Positions 19,538 through 24,851 of a stretch of DNA of 24,851 bases are shown here, in pieces. Under the pieces are notes generated by a model. The model searched no databases. It was not told the origin of the DNA and worked only from the letters and a program-made list of their open reading frames with translations. This stretch comes from Elysia marginata (Eukaryota; Mollusca; Gastropoda; Plakobranchidae). The stretch lies in the NCBI GenBank assembly GCA_019649035.1, contig BMAT01012632.1:32934-57784 (forward strand), given 5' to 3'. Made by a program: the position numbers and the translations under genes. Positions within the stretch are counted from its first letter, which is position 1. Each line of letters opens with the position of its first letter.

Positions 19538-19731
19538 ACAAACTAGATTTTTACCTGAAAATTCTGACAGTCGTTGCCGTTACAACATTGTTTCCCTTAG
19601 CCAGTCGGCCCAATCAACAATCATGTCCGTCTGATGAACTTGGCCAGGTCGCCAATTAGGCCGACTGGCTAAGGGAAACAATGTTGTAACGGCAACGACT
19701 GTCAGAATTTTATGGTAAAAATCTAGTTTGT
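19538..19731. repeat. Long near-perfect inverted repeat (73-bp arms, 48-nt loop)
   Basis: The left arm 19538-19610 and right arm 19659-19731 are reverse complements over 73 bp, with two adjacent mismatches (CTG against CAT near 19556-19557) and no gaps. The outer end begins ACAAACTAGATTTTTACC and the inner end is TTAGCCAGTCGGCC. The arm sequence is less AT-rich than its surroundings. The right arm ends exactly where a TATC array starts. It could be a foldback or MITE-type DNA element, a hairpin RNA source, or a foldback artefact. No clear target-site duplication is visible. Confidence 0.9.
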
Positions 19732-19752
19732 ATATCTATCTATCTATTTATG

Positions 19753-19786
<34 letters not shown>
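19732..19786. repeat. TATC microsatellite B
   Basis: About 13 TATC units with one TTTATG interruption, between the inverted repeat and the Cys motif of Penelope-like copy 3. Confidence 0.95.
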
Positions 19787-19787
<1 letters not shown>

Positions 19788-20030
19788 GCAACAACAGGGA
19801 TGGAAATGATTGCCCTCTTGATAGTAAACAACTTTCACAATGCAAAGTGTACAAGGCCACAGTCACTCAACCGACAACAAACAAAAGAAAAGATACCTGT
19901 AATATGGTTTAGGATTCACTGGTAACAGCTTCAAAATACGGTACAATCTGCATTAATCTTTCTTTTAAATCTTTAAATAAGAGCACTATTAACCAAACTC
20001 AGCGAGCATATCTGGAAACTAAAAAGCATC
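19787..20030 (+). mobile_element. Penelope-like retroelement fragment, copy 3
   Basis: The plus strand begins CNNRDGNDCPLDSKQLSQCK at 19787, then VYKATV, the same Cys motif and linker as copy 2. After a frame change it shows GFTGNSFKIRYNLH (about 19910-19955) and LSEHIWKLK (about 19998-20024), which correspond to the YIG-GLTG--FK-R---H and LS-HIW-LK segments of the GIY-YIG nuclease. Stops interrupt it, and the C-terminal CNLCL block is not evident. It starts at the same motif position as copy 2, right after a TATC array, but points the opposite way. Confidence 0.75.
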
Positions 20031-20110
20031 TTGTGAACCGGTTGAAAACCACTAAACTAAGGATAGTAACCTTTACGTCTACAATCCTCCAATCTTACAA
20101 CTGAGTTGAT

Positions 20111-20629
20111 GTGATTTCAGAAACCGGTTGTTTTAAAAAATTGAATACGTGGACCGGTACCTGGTGCAAGTTTTGCTGCAGACCCTTTTCTTTTTGCGCC
20201 TTTCAAGTAAGCTATACTTTATTATGGCTTTTCGTGTCCCCCCAAACCTCACAAAAATGCTTTTATGTTGAAGGTTTTCATGAGGAAGTCCTGCAGCTGT
20301 ATACACCTGGTTATGTTTCAGTGGCTGACGCAAGATGGTTAACTGTTGATCACGTTCCGATAAAGTTAGCAGGGAGGTCCAATAATAGATCAGTATTTCA
20401 TAGAATAATTGAAGGTTTAATAGAGTATTTGCCTCTTTGTTGGATGAGAGTCCTTTTTCAGGGAAGTAAATCTTTCAGATTTAAGCTGATTTCAGCTAGC
20501 TTTCCCCCCCCCCCTCTAATTTGGGATTTTAGCTCAAATTATGTTGTGAATTTGCTTGAGAAAAAAAAATCAGTAATTCAACACCTGCTTGCCAATGCAA
20601 GTAAATTTTGCAGTATTAAACTAAATTAA
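20111..20629 (+). other. Unrecognised 172-codon open frame
   Basis: The longest frame in the window that is not explained by an element or exon. Start MISETGCFKK, with a hydrophobic patch at residues 32-45 and segments such as YVSVADARWLTVDHVPIKLA. It matches no family I know. It includes a C-run (20504-20513) read as prolines and an A-run, both signs of non-coding drift. It could be a decayed element frame, a lineage-specific exon or chance. Confidence 0.2.
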
Positions 20630-20639
20630 GAGGACAACT

Positions 20640-21517
20640 GCTACTCATAGTTGCCCTTGCCATATAGTTCTATTGATTCCAAAGTACTAGGGGTCTTAAG
20701 TTGTGTCTAGCCTTTTTGTAGGCCATTTACAACCCTTTTATTATTCCTTTACCATTCTGTTTAAAATACAAAAAGCGGCCCCATTACATGTACAATTATT
20801 ATAAGAGAACAGCAGTCTATCTTAAAATGTACTTATCAATTTCCCCTTCCTTTTAAACAAACCATAAATCTTTTGTTGATATCTTGTTTATCACCTTTAC
20901 TTTTTTTTAATTAAAACTTGTAGCCTGTTGCTCTTTTTAAAAACAGCACGCAATAAATAACCCAAAACGGGGACGAGTGAGGAGAGAATATGAAACTCGC
21001 AAAATATTATGGAACAATATGTTTCAAGAGCAGACACGAGACACAAAAGTTAGGGCGGAGGTAAGAAAACTAATCACTCAGTGATGTCAACACATCACGA
21101 GACCTACACGTCTCTTCAAGAATACACACAAAGTTTACATAAAAAAAAACACCTGAGGTTCTTCCGAGATTTCACCATGGTTATTGAATTTTTGGTCAAG
21201 AGACTAATTCAACGATTTGTTTGCACAGCCATTGAACCAACCTTTGATTGTTTCACAATGTCATTATACACTATTCGACAGAGCATTGCATAACTTATTT
21301 GAAATCATCATTAAGACCATCCTTACCCGAACAGCCCACAACAACAGTATATGAAAAGACGTTAAACTCCACAAAAGGAACGACCATGAAGACCTTTGTA
21401 TCTTTGAGGTCTCTTGTTAGTAAAAATGGCCCTGGAAACAGAAGCAGAAAGTACATAATCCGCAGCAAAATAGAATGATAGCAAGTTATTTGTCTTTAAA
21501 AACTGACAAAGGTTCAG
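20640..21517. other. Intergenic, nothing recognised
   Basis: AT-rich DNA. Two short plus-strand frames at 21081-21293 and 21248-21478 show no family motif. No RNA gene or repeat was identified. Confidence 0.5.
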
Positions 21518-21604
21518 CTCGCGAAAGCTCAGTTTGTAAAGTGGAGGACTGTAGATGCAAAGGTTACCATTCTTAGGTCACTGATTCGAATCTGGTTCAA
21601 GAGA
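21518..21604 (+). pseudogene. tRNA-Tyr(GTA)-like sequence with a 14-nt intron, decayed
   Basis: Acceptor CTCGCGA (21518-21524) faces TCAAGAG (21597-21603), with two mismatches. The D-arm region is AGCTCAGTTTGTAAAGTGG. The anticodon stem GAGGA, loop CTGTAG with anticodon GTA, and 3' strand TTCTT pair with G-T wobbles. ATGCAAAGGTTACC fits the intron found in animal tRNA-Tyr genes, after the base 3' of the anticodon. The T arm is ACTGATTCGAATCTGGT, close to a B-box. The many stem mismatches suggest a pseudogene or tRNA-derived SINE head rather than a working gene; TTTT occurs shortly downstream (about 21621). Confidence 0.6.
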
Positions 21605-21760
21605 TTCTCTTTATCATTTGATTTTTGACATTGTCTCTTCGATAATTTAAGATTGTTTTTGTTCCTTTAACTTTTGTAAAATGGAGTTTGAATAAATTTT
21701 ATGAAATTAAAAAATGTAGTAGTTTGATTATGGAAATCGTTTTTCTTGTTAACTGTGGCT
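21605..21760. other. Flank after the tRNA-like sequence
   Basis: T-rich, no recognised feature. Had the tRNA-like unit been a SINE head, a body would be expected here; none is recognisable. Confidence 0.4.
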
Positions 21761-21762
21761 CT

Positions 21763-21845
21763 TTATTAATAATAATAAGAAGAATTATAATAATGATAAC
21801 AGTAATAATGATTATAAAAATTATAATAATAACAATAATAATGTA
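21763..21845. repeat. AAT-rich imperfect microsatellite
   Basis: AATAAT units with AGAAG, GATAAC and AAAAATT interruptions. It leads into the interspersed repeat on its right. Confidence 0.85.
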
Positions 21846-21861
21846 ACTGCATGTAGCAATC

Positions 21862-22260
21862 ATTACTTTATTGAGCGCCTTCCTTCACATGCTCAAAGTG
21901 CTTTACAATATTACAATATCAGGAAATCAGACCCAGTAAATATCGAACAGCAATGAGTACGATTTGCAAAAAATCGTAGTGTTAAAATTGGTCTTATAAA
22001 TAAAAAAATAGTCACAGAATGAGAACGTCGAAACATTGTGTAAAGGTATAATTGTGTGCAAAAAGCATAGCCGAACTGATTAAAAAAATAAATGACTATC
22101 AATATGAGTAAGCTGTTGCCTGCTTTAATAACTAGGATAGTACAAGGTTTTAAAAAGTAATGAGGCAAACTTTAAAAATAAACTGTTTTAATAGTAACGT
22201 CGCACAGTATTCGCATTACCTAGTTTGAGGCGAAAAGCCATGTCTTCAAAGTCATTTTTT
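21862..22260. repeat. Probable interspersed repeat with a GAGCGCCTT...CTCAAAGTGCTTTACA end
   Basis: TTTATTGAGCGCCTTCCTTC followed by CATGCTCAAAGTGCTTTACA (21866-21906) is a very widespread end motif of dispersed elements in invertebrates, often preceded by an AAT array as here. A second phrase typical of the same elements, GAGGCGAAAAGCCATGTCTT, lies at about 22227-22246. The class of element is uncertain and no coding capacity is visible. Confidence 0.5.
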
Positions 22261-22950
22261 TCAATTGATAGGCTTTTAGCACAGGATACCCAGTCAGGCA
22301 AGAAATTCTAAAAAAAATACTGCTTTGTCCAGTTATAAGAGTCTAACTGGAGAGGTTTTGTTTTAAAGTTTTCTTTGTCTGTTAAAGCAAAATCAAAAAG
22401 TTAGATAGAAGCCATCAAGACTGTCTTAGCAAAGAGTGAAGCAGGCTAAAAGTTATAATCTATTATCAGTCAAAGTTGTTTCAGAAATTATAAAAAAATA
22501 TATAACGAAATTGTAGGCCATATACTTAAAACTTATATAATTAAGAAACATGGTGGTAGTTACAAAAAGTGAAGATTAACGTTAGAGTTTGTACTGTTAA
22601 AGGTGTGAGCGTCACTGAGATTGCTTAAGAATAAAATAGATTAAAAAAAACTACCGCTTTTGTTGGTGTGGTTATAATCTACGAAGGTTCAGGGGTGTTT
22701 GATAATTATCGCAATGACAAAATTTGGTGGAAATCGACAGTTATTAGTCAGTAAAAATCATAGTTCAGTCAATGCATGGCGATGTAATTGTATACATGAT
22801 TCTTGATTGTGTTCTGTTGGTAACATGTTACACAAGCCAACAGATAACATACTCAAATGATTTCTAATATAACTGGACACACTCACAGGGTGCTCTCCTC
22901 TCTCTAGCTTGTTGGGCCGCGCGAGGCGTGAGAGCGCTAAGATATATTAA
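22261..22950. other. Intergenic, nothing recognised
   Basis: AT-rich DNA except for a small GC-rich patch (TTGGGCCGCGCGAGGCG, about 22912-22928). No gene supported. Confidence 0.5.
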
Positions 22951-22951
22951 C

Positions 22952-23137
22952 TGTAGTCTGTTGGCAACTTGGGCACAAAAACTTTTGGATACTTTCCCAA
23001 ACTAATAATGCATACCGAAAATCTCGTTTTTAAATAAAATATCTAAAAAGGTGCATACCAGTAGCCCGGATGAAGCGTTTTTGTTAGTTTCTTTTAAAGC
23101 GAGATTTTCGTTATCTATGCTTGCCAACGACTATTGT
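22952..23137. repeat. Composite imperfect inverted repeat
   Basis: Outer arms TAGTCTGTTGGCAA (from 22954) and TTGCCAACGACTA (to 23133), and inner arms GCATACCGAAAATCTCG (23010-23026) and CGAGATTTTCGTTATCTATGC (23100-23120), pair in the correct nested order. The left side carries about 42 extra nt between the two arm blocks. It may be the remains of a small terminal-inverted-repeat element. Confidence 0.4.
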
Positions 23138-23337
23138 TCCAAGGAATAGGCGCGTATAATTACGGATTTAAGACCTAAGAATGCTTCGAAACTTTAAAAT
23201 CACGGCATAAAGAAGACAAGCATTTATTTAAGCCCCGATGGCATCTTTTCACGGTTATTCTAAGTAGGAGACCAGATTTAGATATATTTTACGCATACTT
23301 GAATGGCGTAGAATGGGAGTTTGTACCCAACATAAAC

Positions 23338-23468
23338 GTACATAAAGAAGCATAATATCAACTGATTACAACTATTACTATTAAAATCCCTAATATAGCT
23401 GGGCACTTGTGTGCGATACTCCTCCGTCCAACTGTGATGTTAATAATTGACAATGGTGCGACTTTATT
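23338..23468. repeat. 131-bp direct repeat, left copy
   Basis: Matches 24595-24725 over 131 nt with seven mismatches and no gaps by hand alignment. It runs from GTACATAAAGAAGCATAA to GGTGCGACTTTATT and lies at the 3' side of the minus-strand LINE fragment. Confidence 0.95.
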
Positions 23469-23549
23469 CAGTTTAAAATCACTGGACTCTCTAATTGCTC
23501 TCCCTGCCTGAGACTGTGGCAGATTTGTCTGAAGGATTTCCTTTTCTTT

Positions 23550-23600
<51 letters not shown>

Positions 23601-24594
23601 GGGGGGGGGGGCGCTTGGCCCAAGGGGTTTTTCCCTTTCTTCTTTTAGTTTGGAACAATGTAGCAAGACATGCTTCATATCATCCAGTTCCCCGGGACAG
23701 TCTTTGCAATTTGGATCGTGGATAACTCCGATCTTATGCAGGTAATAGTTAAATACAAGGCTATTTCCACCCGTTCTCAGCTGACCTAGAACTACTCTCT
23801 CTTTCCTTGAAAGACCGGCTTCTTATCTGCGGTCTGGGAGATGTTTCTCCATTATTTCGAGAGATGCTTCCTCTTTCAGTGCATAATTTAAATGAGTGTT
23901 CTTCACTCCTCTAGAGATGAGGGCTTCTGCTGTAGCCTGGTCGATAGGCGCTTCTGCTTAATCAAGCGCTGCCGCTTCTTTCGCCAAAACGTCGGCCATT
24001 TCGTTCCGTAATAGGCCGCAGTGACTAGGCACCAATTGTTTCATGAAATGTAATTTCTTTGTGACCGATAGATCTTTCAATTTGGACCAGATGATGTTAG
24101 GAATACTGGTCTTTTGTTTGAAAGGTCCTCTTTCCAAGGTTTTGATTGTGGCTTGTGAGTTCGTACATATTCAAACTTCATCTATGTCCATAAGATACCT
24201 GCTTAACCCGGCAGAGATTGCAATAAGTTCGGCTCTACAACTTGAACAATATCTACCGGCAGCGACAGTTCTTTCTCGGGGTATTTGGCTCTGTAAATAT
24301 GTCTAGGTGGAATTTATCCATATCCCCCTACTCCATATTCAGTTGCGTCTTTAACAGAACAATATGTCCACAATTCTATAGCAGCTGCGGGTAGTTGTTT
24401 TAAAATCGACCTACCGTTTCTTTCAATTTATTCATTACTCTTTTCATCTATAGTGAGTTATTATTTGTTTCTTTTGATAGGTGTAAAAACCCATATAAAG
24501 CTGTTGCTTTCTCAGCGGATAATCTGCCAATGGCGTTCAAGCAAATGTTTGAATTATCATAGTCAAGTATCCCAGCGGGATTTTTTCAATCATT
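23469..24594 (-). mobile_element. LINE fragment with RNase H domain and terminal Cys/His motif, decayed
   Basis: Minus-strand translation shows, in order, ATEYGVGGYG, SCRAELIAISAGLSRYLMD, SQATIKTLERGP, VPSHCGLLRNEMADVLAKEA and then CKDCPGELDDMKHVLLHC. The first blocks are the RNase H domain (E in AEL, S-A, H-G---NE-AD-LA), and the last is the C-terminal CxxC...HxxxxC knuckle of RNase-H-bearing LINEs (I/R1/jockey-like). Stops in several places and a 61-nt T/G homopolymer make it non-functional, and the RT domain is missing. The segment is bracketed by 131-bp direct repeats, whose left copy continues the element's 3' end. Confidence 0.75.
23551..23611. repeat. T49-G12 homopolymer tract
   Basis: Forty-nine T followed by twelve G on the plus strand (C12-A49 on the LINE's sense strand), inside the LINE fragment just after its Cys/His motif. 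Length is the least reliable base call in the window. Confidence 0.95.
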
Positions 24595-24725
24595 GTACAT
24601 AAAGAAGCATAAAATTAAGTGATTACAACTATTACTATTAAAATCCCTAATATAACTGGGCACTAGTGTGCGATACTCCTCTGTCCAACTGTGTTGTTAA
24701 TAATTGACAATGGTGCGACTTTATT
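24595..24725. repeat. 131-bp direct repeat, right copy
   Basis: Partner of 23338-23468, same orientation, start-to-start spacing 1257 nt. On the minus strand it lies upstream of the LINE fragment, so it could be the 3' end of a second, adjacent copy of the same family. Confidence 0.95.
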
Positions 24726-24731
24726 GATAAG

Positions 24732-24851
24732 CAAGTCAATTGTTTTGAAAGGAAGGTATATATTTTAGCTCTAAAAATATTGACAAAACAAGTAAGCTGT
24801 CTCCTTTTTTTTTGCTAAAATATATACCTTCCTTTCAAAACAATTGACTTG
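24732..24851. repeat. Perfect 38-bp inverted repeat at the right window edge
   Basis: The left arm 24732-24769 and right arm 24814-24851 are exact reverse complements, with a 44-nt T-rich loop. The outer end reads CAAGTCAATTGTTTTGAAAG. The right arm ends at the last base of the window, so the pairing may extend further (the next base on the left is G at 24731). It begins six bases after the right direct repeat. It could be a small foldback element or a hairpin-forming end. Confidence 0.95.

Noticed and set aside
23495-23745. Phe-rich plus-strand frames
   Set aside because: They are translations of the T49 tract.
23338-24725. Interpretation as an LTR retrotransposon
   Set aside because: The repeats lack TG...CA ends, no primer-binding site was recognised, and the internal RNase H and Cys/His motif are of LINE type.
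1-24851. CRISPR array, operon, ribosome-binding sites or phage genes
   Set aside because: No spaced direct repeats, polycistronic frames or bacterial signals; the splice structure makes the window eukaryotic.

Overview
The window is animal nuclear DNA: AT-rich, intron-bearing, with canonical GT-AG splice sites and a dense load of decayed transposable elements. The repeat mix (Rex1/CR1-like LINE, RNase-H-bearing LINE, endonuclease-RT LINEs ending in GAT repeats, Penelope-like elements with GIY-YIG domains, GATA/TATC arrays, dispersed CTAGATCT motifs) and the divergence of the one gene from its human counterpart suggest a mollusc, most likely a heterobranch (pulmonate) snail. The phylum is an inference; the metazoan call is firm.

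One host gene is clear: HIBCH, mitochondrial 3-hydroxyisobutyryl-CoA hydrolase (valine catabolism), on the + strand. Twelve coding exons between 2209 and 17302 join in frame into 379 codons plus a TAA stop, beginning with an Arg-rich mitochondrial presequence encoded by two tiny exons. The catalytic Glu160 and Asp168 (Glu169 and Asp177 of human HIBCH) are present. A non-coding first exon probably lies upstream of 2185, and the 3' UTR runs at least part of the way to an AATAAA at 18717.

Region by region: 1-290 holds the N-terminus of a Tc1/mariner-like transposase running off the left edge on the minus strand; 540-2184 is mostly unrecognised upstream DNA with one short reversed LINE-tail-like repeat. 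The introns carry a minus-strand LINE C-terminus and a CTT microsatellite (intron 1), a plus-strand LINE C-terminus (intron 3), a TA-flanked inverted-repeat element resembling a non-autonomous pogo/Tigger copy (intron 7), a Rex1-like LINE 3' end (intron 8) and a Penelope-like fragment (intron 11).

Downstream of HIBCH, 18800-20030 is the most structured part. Two Penelope-like endonuclease fragments lie head-to-head, both cut at the same Cys-motif position, and are separated by two GATA/TATC arrays around a 73-bp-arm inverted repeat. Farther right are a 172-codon unrecognised frame, a decayed intron-containing tRNA-Tyr-like sequence (21518-21604), an AAT-rich repeat, an RNase H LINE fragment on the minus strand bracketed by 131-bp direct repeats, and a perfect 38-bp inverted repeat that touches the right edge. 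I see no operon, CRISPR or prokaryotic features, and no convincing new multi-gene system; the novelty, if any, is in the Penelope/microsatellite/hairpin arrangement.
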